This document shows, piece after piece, positions 1 through 10,155 of a DNA stretch of 64,000 bases. Made by a program: the position numbers and the translations under genes. A model generated the notes under the pieces. That model made no database searches, was not told where the DNA came from, and was given only the letters and a program-made list of their open reading frames with translations. Location of the stretch: contig NZ_CP055263.1 in assembly GCF_014217835.1 (NCBI RefSeq), positions 1,240,001-1,304,000 on the forward strand, written 5' to 3'. Source of the stretch: Metabacillus sp. KUDC1714. GTDB lineage: Bacteria > Bacillota > Bacilli > Bacillales > Bacillaceae. Every line of letters starts with the position of its first letter. The stretch's first letter is position 1.

Positions 1-50
1 GCATTAATCACACGTTTAAGACCATATTTAGCATTCAATGAATTCGCCAT
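1..50 (-). CDS. DgaE-like PLP-dependent enzyme, first 16 codons only (runs off left edge)
   Basis: An open frame starts at an ATG at 48-50 on the minus strand and continues to the window edge. It begins MANSLNAKYGLKRVINA. The KYGLKRVINA stretch is what I recall at the N-terminus of the SelA-like, PLP-dependent D-glucosaminate-6-phosphate ammonia-lyase (DgaE) family. A strong ribosome binding site GGAGTGG sits six bases upstream of the ATG. The frame overlaps the end of the amidohydrolase gene by 23 bp, so the two are translationally coupled in one operon. The pairing of a metallohydrolase with a DgaE-type enzyme under a GntR regulator is a common catabolic arrangement. Only a fragment is visible, so the family call rests on the motif and the context. 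Confidence 0.6.
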   Translation of the reverse strand, partial: MANSLNAKYGLKRVIN

Positions 51-1125
51 TTGCAACCACTCCTATTGTTTCAATTCTTCGATCCGCTACTCGCTTTTCT
101 CCTTCGGAATCAGTTAGTGTAATCGGTTCATTTCGAACGGTAAAAAGTGTTAAATTCGCAACGTCTCCGACCTTTATCCGGCCAAGTTCAGGTTTTTTAA
201 GCCAATTAGCTGCATTTGTTGTAACCGCTGTAATCACTTCTTCCAGCGAATATCCTAAGGAAAGAAATTTAGTCAGTACATTGGCCAAACTATATACAGG
301 ACCGTTCAATCGGTTCCCACGGTAGATATCTGTACTGATCGTATTTAAACCGATGTGATGTCGTTTGGCAGCTTCAGCAACTTTAAATGAGAAGCTCGCC
401 GTACCATGACCAACATCCAAATGCACACCGCGTTCAATTGCTTCCTTGAACACTTGGAGAGGCTCCTCTTGTGCATCGAAAAGATTATTTTGTTTTCCAT
501 TAAGATAATGCGTAATGATATCCCCTTTTTCCAAGAGTGAAATAACCTCATCAATAGTTGGCGGTCCCGAACCGATGTGGACCATTAAGGGCAATGATGT
601 TTCACTAGAAAGAGTACGAGCGATCCTTAATGGTTCGATACCGCTTTCACTAACAACACTTTTACTAATCCGCGCCTTTAAACCGACGATAACTTCTTTA
701 TAATCATTAACTGCTTGTACAACCTTCTCTTCATCAATCCATTCTAACTTGGATAGTTCATCCACTCTTTTTAAACCAATACGAGAAATATTTAAAAATG
801 CATATACGTTCGTTTTAGCTTTTTTTCTACTTGCTACCAAATCTGAAATTCGATCAGCTCCGCAGCTCCCTGCATCCACGATTGTCGTTACACCTTGACT
901 AACTCCAATTTCATCAATTTCATCACCATACGGATTAAATTCAGGAAATGCATGAACATGTAAATCAATCCAGCCACTAGATACATAAACACCTGAGTAA
1001 TCTAAAACAAGCTTTCCTTGTCCATACCCAGCCTTAGTCACCTGGGTAACTTCACCAGCCTCTATGACAATATCAATCTCTTCTCCATTTACTGTCTTTA
1101 CTTGGCTCAATACGAAGTCTTTCAA
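28..1125 (-). CDS. amidohydrolase/deacetylase family metallohydrolase
   Basis: This is a dihydroorotase-like amidohydrolase of about 365 residues. The metal ligands are visible in order: HVH near residue 58, the carboxylated-lysine candidate in VGLKARIS, histidines in MVHIGSG and ITHYLNG, and the late aspartate in STDIYRG. Family members deacetylate or hydrolyse N-acyl amino sugars or amino acids; the substrate here cannot be read. The frame is open from a GTG at 1134, but AGAGGTG reads as the ribosome binding site for a TTG at 1125, which gives the usual N-terminus. It lies downstream of a GntR regulator and upstream of the DgaE-like gene, which suggests an inducible amino-sugar-acid catabolic operon. 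Confidence 0.8.
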   Translation of the reverse strand: MKDFVLSQVKTVNGEEIDIVIEAGEVTQVTKAGYGQGKLVLDYSGVYVSSGWIDLHVHAFPEFNPYGDEIDEIGVSQGVTTIVDAGSCGADRISDLVASRKKAKTNVYAFLNISRIGLKRVDELSKLEWIDEEKVVQAVNDYKEVIVGLKARISKSVVSESGIEPLRIARTLSSETSLPLMVHIGSGPPTIDEVISLLEKGDIITHYLNGKQNNLFDAQEEPLQVFKEAIERGVHLDVGHGTASFSFKVAEAAKRHHIGLNTISTDIYRGNRLNGPVYSLANVLTKFLSLGYSLEEVITAVTTNAANWLKKPELGRIKVGDVANLTLFTVRNEPITLTDSEGEKRVADRRIETIGVVANGEFIEC

Positions 1126-1219
1126 TTCATTCACCTCTAATTTAAACGCGCTTACAATTTATATTGTAGACCTATTCCTCCCATAACATAGGTTGTGTGA
1201 GAGAAAAAATAAAATAATC

Positions 1220-1237
1220 ATAACGTTATAATGTTTG
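1220..1237. promoter_or_regulatory. candidate operator, copy 1 (ATAACGTTAT palindrome)
   Basis: The 18-mer ATAACGTTATAATGTTTG contains a 10-bp perfect palindrome, ATAACGTTAT. The identical 18-mer recurs 81 bp away at 1301. Both lie between the GntR regulator gene and the amidohydrolase it presumably controls. An exact duplicate of a palindromic site in this position is best explained as regulator operators; which protein binds is inferred. Confidence 0.5.
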
Positions 1238-1300
1238 ATGATTCAATAAGGTTAAGATTGTTATAACGATAAGATAACACAGAAAATCAACAAAGTAAAT

Positions 1301-1318
1301 ATAACGTTATAATGTTTG
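1301..1318. promoter_or_regulatory. candidate operator, copy 2 (ATAACGTTAT palindrome)
   Basis: This is an exact second copy of the 18-mer at 1220. A related half element, GTTATAACGAT, lies between them at about 1260-1270, which makes a three-site cluster upstream of the amidohydrolase operon. Confidence 0.5.
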
Positions 1319-1376
1319 TTAACTGAATTTACATGTAAAATATTCCATGTCCAAACCATGAATATCTGAATAACAG

Positions 1377-1414
1377 AAAAAAGCTAAGAACTTAATTGGG
1401 TAACTTAGCTTTTT
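1377..1414 (-). terminator. terminator after the GntR regulator
   Basis: An 11-bp perfect stem (AAAAAGCTAAG with CTTAGCTTTTT) encloses a 15-base loop and ends in a T-run on the minus strand. It starts just past the regulator stop codon. It should separate regulator transcription from the operon downstream. Confidence 0.8.
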
Positions 1415-1417
1415 CTC

Positions 1418-2128
1418 CTATACATTTAAATTCACAACATATTTATGAATATCGGTATTATAGTATCCGATTGAGTATTCGATTAATTGTTCATTGATAT
1501 CATATGAAAAACGAGTTCTTTGAAATAGCGGTTTCGATTCTATATTTAGCAAGTTCGCAATTTTTTCATTTGGTGTTTCTACACCAAATTCATCTTGAAA
1601 TCGATTAAAGTATACTCCCTTTTTATATAACAATTCATATAAGGAATCTTTAACTGTTTCAGGGTCTAATGAAAGTGAAAATCGATCAGGAATATAGTGT
1701 GTAAAATGAATATATGGTTGTTCATTTAACGTATAAATCCGCTCAATACAATAGCACTCTCTTTCAAAGTTTGTAGATAAAATTGGATGGTTTGAAACAT
1801 CAACTTTAGAGATCGTTACGTTGCCCTTCCTTAACGTATATCCTGTCGATAATAAATATTCAGAAAATCCCTGACCCTTTGATAATTTAGAGATTGCACG
1901 ATTATCCAATACTTTCGTACCAATACCGCTATGTTTTTCCACATAGCCCTCCATTGCCAATTGTTCAACAGCTTTGCGGATCGTGATTTTACTGACACCA
2001 AATTCCTTTTCTAATACGGGTTCAGGTGGGATTAACGAATTTTTTGGATATTCTCCTTTTATGATCCGTTCTTTTAATTCATTTTTTACTTGAATATAAA
2101 ATGGTCCCTTATTACGTAACAATCTCAT
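1418..2128 (-). CDS. GntR/HutC family transcriptional regulator
   Basis: The protein has 236 residues. An N-terminal winged helix-turn-helix spans about residues 8-72 (YIQVKNELKERIIKGEYPKNSLIPP, then FGVSKITIRKAVEQL). A UTRA effector-binding domain follows to the end, with the family's typical LFQRTRFSYD strand. HutC-type members usually sense sugar phosphates, amino-sugar derivatives or amino acids. The ribosome binding site GGAAAGG precedes the ATG. It lies directly upstream of the amidohydrolase operon on the same strand, with duplicated palindromes in between, so it most likely controls that operon. The effector is unknown. Confidence 0.85.
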   Translation of the reverse strand: MRLLRNKGPFYIQVKNELKERIIKGEYPKNSLIPPEPVLEKEFGVSKITIRKAVEQLAMEGYVEKHSGIGTKVLDNRAISKLSKGQGFSEYLLSTGYTLRKGNVTISKVDVSNHPILSTNFERECYCIERIYTLNEQPYIHFTHYIPDRFSLSLDPETVKDSLYELLYKKGVYFNRFQDEFGVETPNEKIANLLNIESKPLFQRTRFSYDINEQLIEYSIGYYNTDIHKYVVNLNV

Positions 2129-2533
2129 AAAGATATCTACCTTTCCAACGTTTCTAATCTTAAATCAAACAATGTTCAAATATTGTCTAAAGAAGCAACT
2201 GGTATGCTTTTCCTTTACATATGAAATTTTTGTTGTTCATAAAAGTGAACATTCATTTTTATTGTACCAGTAATTGTATAAATGTTGTATCTTTTTGAAA
2301 GTTGAAGGATTAATTGCTCTACAAAGCACCATGCATTTACATAACTAATGAGAATGGTCATTGGCTTTATTAATAATTAGGATTTGATTTGCTTTTATCT
2401 ATATATTTCATTAATAATTTTAAAATTCTTTAGGAAGTACCAATGTTTTTAAGACTTATAAGCATATTTATTTTAAATTATCAAATAATAATGAATAAAT
2501 TTTAGATATAACCAATCTTAAAGGAGACACACC
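2129..2533. other. intergenic region between divergent genes, with palindrome at 2234-2251
   Basis: This is 405 bp of AT-rich DNA without a gene. It holds the inverted repeat TGTTCA, six bases, TGAACA at 2234-2251, about 110 bp upstream of the GntR start, and a lone TGTTCA near 2172. These could be autoregulatory operators. I see nothing else in it beyond the ribosome binding site of the next gene. Confidence 0.4.
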
Positions 2534-3019
2534 ATGGAAAAGTTTATACAAAACTTAGATTTGTCAGCAAAAGGGATATGGTTTCCTATTACTTTAGGTA
2601 CTATCGCTTTGATTTACATACTTTTCATGCCAAAACGGTTAAATTGGAGAGAAATTTATCTTATCTTTGGTACGATTGGTTATGTAGCATTAATAATAGA
2701 TATGTTCTTTATGTTAAATTACTTTGATATCTTTGATCTAGGCCGTGATCCAAAGCAAGAAGGAATTGGTGATTTGATAAGTTATGGTATCATCCCTTCT
2801 TGTTACGCTGTAATATTTCTTAACCATTTTAAACCAGAAAAGAAATGGTTATATGTTGCTCTTTTTACACTTTTGTCCTTTTTATCTGAATGGATGCTTG
2901 TTCAAGTTGGATACATGAAATTAAAAGGATGGCAAACTTGGTGGTCTATCCCTGTATTTATTATTGTTTTTGGTTTTTGGTTACCTTGGCATTTAAAGTT
3001 ATTACGAAAAGAGTCATAA
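2534..3019 (+). CDS. CBO0543 family integral membrane protein
   Basis: The protein has 161 residues and about five hydrophobic segments. The tail pattern SEWMLVQVGYMKLKGWQTWW followed by SIPVFIIVFGFWLPWHL matches small membrane proteins I know as the CBO0543 family, which occur in many Bacillus and Clostridium. Its function is unknown. The AAAGGAG ribosome binding site is well placed before ATGG. It is a single-gene unit, divergent from the GntR gene and convergent with the his operon. Confidence 0.75.
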   Translation: MEKFIQNLDLSAKGIWFPITLGTIALIYILFMPKRLNWREIYLIFGTIGYVALIIDMFFMLNYFDIFDLGRDPKQEGIGDLISYGIIPSCYAVIFLNHFKPEKKWLYVALFTLLSFLSEWMLVQVGYMKLKGWQTWWSIPVFIIVFGFWLPWHLKLLRKES

Positions 3020-3110
3020 ATATAGGTTATTGAAAACAAGATATTGGAAACCTGTATAAAGCATTCATTTCTTAGTTTATAAACTCAATTAAATGGTCTA
3101 AAAATGAAAA

Positions 3111-3146
3111 ATGAGCGCTTATCCTTGTTCCAGGATAGCGCCCTTT
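3111..3146. terminator. hairpin between the CBO0543 gene and the his operon
   Basis: The stem GCGCTTATCCT pairs with AGGATAGCGC across a short TTGTTCC-type loop. T-rich DNA lies on both sides. It can serve the plus-strand gene and, read the other way, the end of the his operon about 120 bp away. Confidence 0.6.
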
Positions 3147-3266
3147 CATTAAATAAGCTTATTTAACATACTATCTATCATTTTGATCTTTCAAACCTAA
3201 GACTGTTGTTGCATCTGAAATCAGGTATGTATTAGACCCTAAAAAGACTCTTTCTCACCAACTTCA

Positions 3267-3896
3267 TTAGTCCTTCGCAACATGTCTCTTTTCTAACACA
3301 CTTAACACCTCATCTAATGGAAGCTTTTGTTCTCTCAGCAATACCATTAAATGAAATAGCAAATCAGCTACTTCCCATTTAAGTTCTTCAGCATCTCTAT
3401 TTTTTGACGCGATAATAACCTCTGATGCTTCTTCGCCAACCTTTTTCAGGATTTTATCGACACCTTCATTAAAAAGATAGGTTGTATAAGAGCCTTCAGG
3501 AAGTTCATTTTCACGTTCTGCAATAAGTTTTTCTAATGTGTTAAAAATTTGAAAGCGATCTTGAACGACTGATACTTCCTGTTTAGCAATTGTTTCACTA
3601 AAGCATGTGTATGCACCTGTATGACATGCAGGTCCAGCTGGTTGTACAAGAACTAAGATCGCATCCTGGTCACAATCATATCTCATTTCAACAACCTTTT
3701 GAATATTTCCTGATGTGCCACCTTTGTGCCAGAGCTCTTGTCTAGAACGGCTATAAAACCATGTTTCTTTCGTTTCTAACGTCTTTTTTAACGATTCCTC
3801 GTTCATGTAGGCTAAAGTTAATACTTCTTTACTTGCCGCATCCTGTACGATTGCCGGAACTAGCCCATTTTGGTCAAATTTAATCGATTCAATCAT
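3267..3896 (-). CDS. hisIE: bifunctional phosphoribosyl-AMP cyclohydrolase / phosphoribosyl-ATP pyrophosphatase
   Basis: This enzyme catalyses steps 2 and 3 of histidine biosynthesis in the cytoplasm. The N-terminal HisI domain shows the [14 protein letters not shown] motif and the zinc/magnesium cluster ([10 protein letters not shown], then [11 protein letters not shown]). The C-terminal HisE domain, from about residue 115, carries [12 protein letters not shown] and the helix [17 protein letters not shown]. The 209-residue length is normal for the fused form. Its ATG overlaps the hisF stop codon by four bases. It is the last gene of the operon. Confidence 0.97.
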   Translation of the reverse strand: MIESIKFDQNGLVPAIVQDAASKEVLTLAYMNEESLKKTLETKETWFYSRSRQELWHKGGTSGNIQKVVEMRYDCDQDAILVLVQPAGPACHTGAYTCFSETIAKQEVSVVQDRFQIFNTLEKLIAERENELPEGSYTTYLFNEGVDKILKKVGEEASEVIIASKNRDAEELKWEVADLLFHLMVLLREQKLPLDEVLSVLEKRHVAKD

Positions 3897-4651
3897 CGTA
3901 CATTCACCCCCTGTTGATTTAAGTAAACTTTTACTTCTTTTACGGACGTTTCTTTATAGTGGAAAATTGATGCTGCTAGTGCTGCATCAGCTTTTCCTTC
4001 TTCAAAGGCAGCTAAAAAATGTTCTGCATTTCCTGCCCCACCTGAGGCAATCACAGGGACAGTTACTGCTTCACTTACCGCTTTATTTAATGCGAGATTA
4101 AAGCCGTTTTTCTCACCATCACTGTCCATACTTGTTAGTAGGATTTCTCCGGCACCACGTTTAACAGCTTCCTGTGCCCATTGAACAACTTCCCATTCTG
4201 TTGCATTTCTTCCACCATGGGTATAAACACGCCAGCTGCCTAATTCTTCATCATATTTCGCATCAATTGCGACAACAATACATTGAGAACCAAAGAATCC
4301 TGCTCCCTCTGTGATTAGCTCTGGATTTAGTAAAGCAGCTGTATTTAATGATACTTTATCAGCACCTGCTCGCAGTATTCTTTTCATATCTTCAAGTGAA
4401 TTTATGCCGCCACCAACAGTAAATGGGATCGCAAGCTGTGCTGCTACTTGCTCAACAACATCAACCATTGTTTTCCGTCCTTCATGTGACGCAGAAATAT
4501 CAAGAAAGACTAGCTCATCTGCACCCTCTTGATCATAAAACTTTGCTAGCTCAACTGGATCTCCTGCATCTCTTAATCCTAAAAATTGGATTCCCTTTAC
4601 AACTCGACCTTCTTTTACATCTAAGCAAGGAATAATACGCTTTGTGATCAT
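3893..4651 (-). CDS. hisF: imidazole glycerol phosphate synthase cyclase subunit
   Basis: HisF uses ammonia delivered from HisH to convert PRFAR to imidazole glycerol phosphate and AICAR. The 252-residue (beta-alpha)8 barrel opens [15 protein letters not shown] with the catalytic Asp11, and has VAIDAKYD with the second catalytic aspartate in mid-barrel. The phosphate-binding GGGIN and ASGGAG loops are present. It overlaps hisA and hisIE by four bases each, as expected for tight coupling. Confidence 0.97.
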   Translation of the reverse strand: MITKRIIPCLDVKEGRVVKGIQFLGLRDAGDPVELAKFYDQEGADELVFLDISASHEGRKTMVDVVEQVAAQLAIPFTVGGGINSLEDMKRILRAGADKVSLNTAALLNPELITEGAGFFGSQCIVVAIDAKYDEELGSWRVYTHGGRNATEWEVVQWAQEAVKRGAGEILLTSMDSDGEKNGFNLALNKAVSEAVTVPVIASGGAGNAEHFLAAFEEGKADAALAASIFHYKETSVKEVKVYLNQQGVNVR

Positions 4652-5385
4652 GATGGATTTCCTACCTTCAATGCCTCTGTTAAACTAAATTGATTCGTGT
4701 AGAGCGCCTTTCCTACAATCGCACCAGATACTCCTTCACTTTCATATTCAGAAAGTGTTTCTAAATCCTTTAACGAGCTCACACCACCAGAGGCAATGAC
4801 TTGCTTATTTGTTGCCTTAGCCATTTCAACGATTGCCTCAACATTTGGTCCTGAAAGCATGCCATCTGTTGCAATATCAGTGAAGATAAATACTTCTGCA
4901 CCAGCATTAGCAAGTTCTTTACCAAGGTCTGTTGCTTTTACATTTGACGTATTTAACCAACCCTCTGTAGAAACATAGCCATCCTTTGCATCAATGCCAA
5001 TTGCAATCTTTTCACCATATGTAGCAAGCATCTTTTTTACGAATTCAGGATTTGATATTGCCGCACTACCAAGGATGACACGATCGACTCCATTTGATAA
5101 ATAAAATTCCACATCTTCTTCCGTACGAATGCCGCCACCAATTTGAATTTTTGCTGATAGCTTTGTAGCTGCGTCAATTACATGCTGATGATTCACAAGC
5201 TTTCCCTCTTTAGCACCATCTAGATCAACCATATGGATCCAGCTTGCCCCTTGATCATCAAATTGTTTTGCCATATCAAAAGGAGAATCGCCATATACCG
5301 TTTCTTTGTCATAATCACCTTGAAGCAATCTTACGCACTTGCCACCTCGCATATCAATTGCAGGATAAATAATAAATTGGCTCAT
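4648..5385 (-). CDS. hisA: ProFAR isomerase
   Basis: HisA catalyses the Amadori rearrangement of ProFAR to PRFAR. It is a 245-residue barrel homologous to HisF, with [15 protein letters not shown] at the start, GGGIRT and ASGGVSS phosphate loops, and [10 protein letters not shown] carrying the second catalytic aspartate. Two in-frame ATGs lie six bases apart. The GGAG site is seven bases before the second but only one base before the first, so the second (5385) is preferred. It starts two bases after the hisH stop. Confidence 0.96.
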   Translation of the reverse strand: MSQFIIYPAIDMRGGKCVRLLQGDYDKETVYGDSPFDMAKQFDDQGASWIHMVDLDGAKEGKLVNHQHVIDAATKLSAKIQIGGGIRTEEDVEFYLSNGVDRVILGSAAISNPEFVKKMLATYGEKIAIGIDAKDGYVSTEGWLNTSNVKATDLGKELANAGAEVFIFTDIATDGMLSGPNVEAIVEMAKATNKQVIASGGVSSLKDLETLSEYESEGVSGAIVGKALYTNQFSLTEALKVGNPS

Positions 5386-5387
5386 CT

Positions 5388-6011
5388 TCATTCTCCTTCC
5401 ACGATCTTAATGTAATTTTTTAAAATGGCTAACCCAAGCTCACTACTTTTTTCTGGATGAAATTGGGTACCATACACATTTCCTTTTCCAACAACGGCTG
5501 GAACGTCAACACCATAATCAGCTGTTGCTAAAAGCGTGTCACCTTGCTCAGTATCAATGTAGTAAGAGTGAACAAAATAAGCATAGCCACTATCAATACC
5601 TTGAAGTAAAGGACTTTGATTTCGTATGTTCAAATCATTCCACCCCATATGTGGAACCTTAAGCGTGTTTCCCTCTATCGTGTCAGGAATTTTCACAACT
5701 TTACCTGGTAAAAGTGATAAACCTTTTGTTAATCCGTTTTCCTCACTCTCGTCAAACAAAAGCTGCATACCTAAGCAAATTCCTAAGAGTGGCTTGCCTT
5801 CTGCAACGATTTTTTGAATAAAGCTTGTTAAACCAGCTTCCGTTAATATCGCCATAGCATCCTTAAACGCCCCAACACCTGGGAGGATATAGCCATCCGC
5901 TTTTTCTAACACAGCTTCCTCGTGAGAAACAATATAGTCGACGTTCATTCGCTCTAGCGCTTTACTAACACTATATAAATTCCCCATTCCATAATCGATA
6001 ATGGCGATCAT
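5388..6011 (-). CDS. hisH: imidazole glycerol phosphate synthase glutaminase subunit
   Basis: This class I glutamine amidotransferase partners with HisF. The protein of 207 residues starts [12 protein letters not shown]. The nucleophile elbow [12 protein letters not shown] places the catalytic cysteine at residue 79, and GTQFHPEKS near the C-terminus supplies His and Glu. The open frame extends 22 codons further upstream into hisB, but the conserved N-terminus and an AAAGGAA site fix the ATG at 6011, one base after the hisB stop. Confidence 0.96.
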   Translation of the reverse strand: MIAIIDYGMGNLYSVSKALERMNVDYIVSHEEAVLEKADGYILPGVGAFKDAMAILTEAGLTSFIQKIVAEGKPLLGICLGMQLLFDESEENGLTKGLSLLPGKVVKIPDTIEGNTLKVPHMGWNDLNIRNQSPLLQGIDSGYAYFVHSYYIDTEQGDTLLATADYGVDVPAVVGKGNVYGTQFHPEKSSELGLAILKNYIKIVEGE

Positions 6012-6012
6012 C

Positions 6013-6603
6013 TTATAACATTCCTTTCGTAGAAGGAAGAACACCCTCAATGCGTGGATCAACCATCGTGGCTTCATCCAAAGCTCTTGCTAATGCTTTA
6101 AAAATTCCCTCAATCATATGGTGTGTGTTATGTCCATAATGAACGATCACATGAAGGTTCATACGTGCTTCAAGGGCAAACTTCCATAAAAATTCATGAA
6201 CATTTTCTGTATCAAATGTTCCAACCTTTTGACTCGGTAACTCTCCTTTGAACTCTAAGTGTGGACGATTACTTAAATCAACTACAACCTGTGCAAGGGC
6301 CTCATCCATTGGTACAAACGCACTTCCATAGCGCTTAATTCCTCTTTTATCACCTAATGCCTCACGCAGAGCCTGACCTAAACAGATACCAATATCCTCT
6401 GTTGTATGGTGGTCATCGATTTCAATATCACCATTTGCCTCTACTGTTAAATCAAATTGCCCATGCTTTGTAAAAAGATCGAGCATGTGGTCCATAAACG
6501 GAACATCTGTCTTAAGTGAAGACTGACCTGTTCCATCTACGTTAAATGATAAGGAAATTTGTGTTTCTTTTGTATTACGCTCAACTGATGCCGTTCTTGT
6601 CAT
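6013..6603 (-). CDS. hisB: imidazoleglycerol-phosphate dehydratase
   Basis: This manganese enzyme dehydrates IGP to imidazole acetol phosphate. The 196-residue protein shows the duplicated metal-binding motifs [25 protein letters not shown] and [13 protein letters not shown]. The start at 6603 is chosen because AAGGAGG precedes it by the right distance and [14 protein letters not shown] is the family N-terminus. The frame is open 15 codons further upstream without support. It is a monofunctional HisB without the phosphatase domain, as in other Bacilli. Confidence 0.96.
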   Translation of the reverse strand: MTRTASVERNTKETQISLSFNVDGTGQSSLKTDVPFMDHMLDLFTKHGQFDLTVEANGDIEIDDHHTTEDIGICLGQALREALGDKRGIKRYGSAFVPMDEALAQVVVDLSNRPHLEFKGELPSQKVGTFDTENVHEFLWKFALEARMNLHVIVHYGHNTHHMIEGIFKALARALDEATMVDPRIEGVLPSTKGML

Positions 6604-6616
6604 TAGTATTTCCTCC

Positions 6617-7885
6617 TTATTTTCGTCTTTCTTCCAAAGCACGAGCATGGGCTTCTAATCCCTCGAGCCTAGCTAATTTTGCAATTTTTTCATAGTTATT
6701 AGTAAATGCTTTTTCACTGTATGAGATAATACTCGATTTTTTCATGAAATCATCGACGTTTAACGGGCTAGAAAAACGTGCTGTACCATTTGTTGGTAAC
6801 ACATGGTTAGGACCTGCAAAATAGTCACCTACAGGTTCTGAGCTATATCGTCCAAGAAAAATCGCTCCTGCATGCTTTAGATCATTTAAAATCGCTAATG
6901 GATTTTCTGTTAGTACTTCGAGATGCTCTGGAGCAAGCTCATTCACAACAGCAATTGCTGTTTCTAGATCATCAGTCACGTAAATATGACCATACGTATC
7001 AACAGATGCCTTAGCAATCTCTTTTCGAGGTAAAGTAGCAACTTGTTTTTCTACTTCAAGCTTTACTTCCTCAGCCTGATTCATCGACGTTGTCACGAGA
7101 ATACTAGATGAGTTTTTATCATGCTCTGCCTGTGATAATAAATCTGCAGCAATTTCATTTGCCCTTGCTGTTTCATCACTTAAGACAACAATCTCACTTG
7201 GACCTGCGATCATATCAATATCAACAATACCGAATACTTCTCGTTTTGCTAACGCAACAAAAATGTTTCCTGGACCCATGATCTTATCCACAGCAGCAAT
7301 CGTTTCAGTTCCATATGCTAACGCTGCGATTGCTTGTGCTCCACCAACCTTATAAATTTCAGCAATGCCAAGTTCTTTGGCTGCAACTAAAACACCTGCT
7401 GGCAGTGTACCTTGTTGATTTGGAGGTGATGTAATAACAATCCGCTTTACCCCAGCAACTTGTGCAGGAATCACATTCATTAATACAGAGGACGGATATG
7501 CTGCGGTTCCACCTGGTACATAAACCCCCACTGCATCTAGTGCTGTGATTTTTTGTCCGAGCATTGTTCCCTCATCATTATAGCTAAACCAAGATTCACG
7601 CTTTTGTTTTTCATGAAAAGAGCGAATATTGGCTGCTGCTTCACGAATAATCTCAACTAATTCATTATCCAGCTCTTCATATGCTGCTGTAAATTCTTCT
7701 TCTGTCACCTTTAAGCTTGATAATGATACTTTATCAAATGTTTCTGTGTAGGAAAAAAGCGCCTTGTCTCCGTCAGATCGAACGGTTGAAATAATCGATT
7801 GAACGATTTTCCTTTGTTCTTCTGTCCCAGTATCAATTGTTCGTCTTAACGATACTTTTTTATCAGTAATACGGGTAATTTTCAT
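6617..7885 (-). CDS. hisD: histidinol dehydrogenase
   Basis: HisD performs the two-step NAD-dependent oxidation of histidinol to histidine. The 422-residue protein carries the zinc and catalytic region [19 protein letters not shown] followed by [14 protein letters not shown], and [18 protein letters not shown] in the core. The start at 7885 follows GGAGG by eight bases; the upstream in-frame extension overlaps hisG and has no support. Its 3' end overlaps the upstream in-frame extension of hisB but stops 13 bases before the chosen hisB start. Confidence 0.96.
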   Translation of the reverse strand: MKITRITDKKVSLRRTIDTGTEEQRKIVQSIISTVRSDGDKALFSYTETFDKVSLSSLKVTEEEFTAAYEELDNELVEIIREAAANIRSFHEKQKRESWFSYNDEGTMLGQKITALDAVGVYVPGGTAAYPSSVLMNVIPAQVAGVKRIVITSPPNQQGTLPAGVLVAAKELGIAEIYKVGGAQAIAALAYGTETIAAVDKIMGPGNIFVALAKREVFGIVDIDMIAGPSEIVVLSDETARANEIAADLLSQAEHDKNSSSILVTTSMNQAEEVKLEVEKQVATLPRKEIAKASVDTYGHIYVTDDLETAIAVVNELAPEHLEVLTENPLAILNDLKHAGAIFLGRYSSEPVGDYFAGPNHVLPTNGTARFSSPLNVDDFMKKSSIISYSEKAFTNNYEKIAKLARLEGLEAHARALEERRK

Positions 7886-7889
7886 TGCA

Positions 7890-8519
7890 TTAACCTCCAA
7901 TGACTTTCGATAACCGTTCAACTAGTTCATCAATTGGCTCATCCTTCATACGATAGCTAACAGGGTTTACGATCAAACGAGATGTAATGTGACAAATATG
8001 CTCAAGCTCAACTAAACCATTCTCTTTTAACGTTCTTCCAGTCGAAACAATATCAACAATGCGATCTGCTAAACCAATCAATGGTGCTAGCTCAATTGAA
8101 CCATTTAATTTAATGATTTCAACTTGTTCTCCTTGTTCACGGAAGTAGCTTGATGCCACATTCGGATATTTTGTTGCCACTTTAGGAGCAACATCTGTTA
8201 GTTTTGCATTTGGAAGTCCGGCAACCGCTAAATAGCATTCACTAATTTTTAAATCAAGAACCTCATAAACGTCACGGTCTTCTTCTAACATGACATCCTT
8301 ACCCGCAATTCCAACATCGGCAACACCATGCTCTACATATGTCACAACATCCATAGGCTTTGCTAAAATAAAGCGAATATTTTCATTTGGGACATCTAAA
8401 ATCAACTTTCTTGATTCATCAAATTCAGGTGGGAGCTGATAGTCGGCTTTACGAAGCATATCTGCAGCTTCCTCAAAAATTCTTCCTTTTGGCATCGCGA
8501 TCGTTAACACATCTTTCAC
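7890..8519 (-). CDS. hisG: ATP phosphoribosyltransferase, short form
   Basis: HisG is the first and committed enzyme, condensing ATP with PRPP, and is the usual feedback target of histidine. At 209 residues it is the short form that lacks the C-terminal regulatory domain and needs HisZ. Visible motifs are AMPKGRI, the [10 protein letters not shown] loop and the PRPP loop [14 protein letters not shown]. The start codon is GTG, with GGAGGAG upstream. It begins one base after the hisZ stop. Confidence 0.96.
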   Translation of the reverse strand: MKDVLTIAMPKGRIFEEAADMLRKADYQLPPEFDESRKLILDVPNENIRFILAKPMDVVTYVEHGVADVGIAGKDVMLEEDRDVYEVLDLKISECYLAVAGLPNAKLTDVAPKVATKYPNVASSYFREQGEQVEIIKLNGSIELAPLIGLADRIVDIVSTGRTLKENGLVELEHICHITSRLIVNPVSYRMKDEPIDELVERLSKVIGG

Positions 8520-8520
8520 C

Positions 8521-9687
8521 TCACAGCTCCTCCTTTCTTGAACCGATAAAATAGACTACCTCTTCAAAATGCTTTGTAAATGCATCAACATCTTTAATTC
8601 CATTTATATCTTGCATGACAACTCGTTTATTGTTCATGCGAAGCTCATTTGTATGGGCAATCGCCTCTGTACGGCGTTCCAGACTATAGATCACACATTG
8701 TAGCTGTTGTTCATCTGTCATTTTTAGAGACTCTATAATGCGATCAATGTGTAAACCAAATCCAGTTGCTGGTGCTGCTCGATTAAATTTTTCAAAAAGA
8801 TGATCATATCTTCCACCACTACCTATTGGAAAGCCAACATTGTCTGCATAGACTTCAAATAAAATCCCAGTGTAATAGCTCATATGACTGACAATATTTA
8901 AATCTAGCTTTAAATAATCTGTGACATGAAATGCTTCTAGTGTAGACCATAACTGAGTAATTTCTTCTAATGCGTCACGTGCAGCCCTTGATGAGACTAA
9001 ATCTTTAGCTGCTGCTACTTTATCAATGCCTCCACGTAAAGTTAATAAACTAAATAAGCGCTCTTTATCAATTGAAGATAGCGGCAGCCCTTTAACATGC
9101 TCTTTATAGCCTACATAATTTTTTTCATATAAGAAGCGCCTTAAAACATCGGCACGTTCTTGATTTCCTAAAACCTCTTTAAACAAGGCATCTGCATAGC
9201 CAATATGGCCGATGGCAATTTTAAAATTCTCAAGTCCAGCTTCCTTTAGTGAAGCAATCATCAATGCAATCACTTCAGCATCTGCACTTGTTGTTCCATC
9301 ACCGATTAATTCCACCCCAACCTGTTCAAACTCAGCGGGACGACCACCTTCTCGCTGCTGTGCGCGAAAAACATTTGCAGAATACGCAAGTCGTAAAGGG
9401 TAAAGATGATTATATAATTTAGATGCAGCAACTCGAGCTATAGGTGCTGTCATATCTGGTCTGAGCACCAATGTATGACCTTGCTGATCTAATAGTTTAA
9501 AAAGCTGTTGATCAAGTATCGCGGATTGAACCCCAACTGTCTCATAGTATTCAAGAGTTGGTGTTTCAATAAATTGAAAGCCCCATTGCTCAATGACATT
9601 TGTCATCGCATGACGCGTTTTCTTCTTTACTTCATATAGATTTGGTAATGTATCAACCATTCCAAGCGGTTTCTCAAACATAAACAT
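8521..9687 (-). CDS. hisZ: ATP phosphoribosyltransferase regulatory subunit
   Basis: HisZ is a histidyl-tRNA-synthetase paralog that forms a hetero-octamer with short HisG and confers activity and histidine inhibition. The 388-residue protein has HisRS-like blocks ([53 protein letters not shown]) but lacks the anticodon-binding domain. GGGGGT precedes the first of two close ATGs. It is the first gene of an operon that contains no hisC or hisJ; in Bacillus those functions lie elsewhere. Confidence 0.95.
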   Translation of the reverse strand: MFMFEKPLGMVDTLPNLYEVKKKTRHAMTNVIEQWGFQFIETPTLEYYETVGVQSAILDQQLFKLLDQQGHTLVLRPDMTAPIARVAASKLYNHLYPLRLAYSANVFRAQQREGGRPAEFEQVGVELIGDGTTSADAEVIALMIASLKEAGLENFKIAIGHIGYADALFKEVLGNQERADVLRRFLYEKNYVGYKEHVKGLPLSSIDKERLFSLLTLRGGIDKVAAAKDLVSSRAARDALEEITQLWSTLEAFHVTDYLKLDLNIVSHMSYYTGILFEVYADNVGFPIGSGGRYDHLFEKFNRAAPATGFGLHIDRIIESLKMTDEQQLQCVIYSLERRTEAIAHTNELRMNNKRVVMQDINGIKDVDAFTKHFEEVVYFIGSRKEEL

Positions 9688-9742
9688 GTTTCTGTACCCC
9701 CGTCGTAATTTTCAGAATGCTTTACTTCGCTAATATGCTAAT

Positions 9743-9771
9743 ATACTACCAAAGTGAAGGAGTTTTTTCAA
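9743..9771 (-). promoter_or_regulatory. candidate sigma-A promoter of the his operon
   Basis: On the minus strand TTGAAA is followed after 17 bases by TAGTAT, about 55 bp upstream of hisZ. The -10 matches the consensus at four of six bases. No T-box or leader-peptide structure was recognised between it and hisZ. Confidence 0.35.
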
Positions 9772-9928
9772 GAAATTAATTACACAATTTGGCTAACCTT
9801 CGCTATTTATTAATTGTTTATTTATTCAGTCTTTTTAAAATATAGTTAAACAAACGTTTATTTAAATCATGATTAACGCTTGGCCTTCCTATGTTTTCAG
9901 ACAATAGCTTGGCCCATTATTAAGCAAA

Positions 9929-10150
9929 GGCTCAGTTCTAAAAGATTGTTTCTTTTAAAAAGAAAACTATTTAAGGTTGATTGGAGCGGAAGTGCGAGAC
10001 TCCTGCGGGAGCAGCGGGACAGGTGAGACTCATGCAGGCGTATACGCCGAGGAGGCTCACCGCCCGCCCCGCGGAAAGCGAGCATCTCTCGCTGCAATCA
10101 ACCACACTGCATTACTTGGTAAATAGCAACCAAGTTTGAGAATACAGAAT
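9929..10150 (+). mobile_element. MITE-like repeat, copy 1 (degenerate 8-bp flanking duplication)
   Basis: This is a 222-bp copy of a dispersed element that also occurs at 18433 and 42839. The left end is GGCTCAGTTCTAAAAGATTG; the right end is a decayed inverted relative of it. TAAGCAAA on the left and TATGCAAA on the right (9921 and 10151) look like an aged target duplication with one mismatch. The GC-rich core runs from GGTTGATT at 9975 to AATCAACC at 10103. It lies between the his promoter and the yvoF terminator. Short open frames inside it are spurious. Confidence 0.8.
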
Positions 10151-10155
10151 TATGC

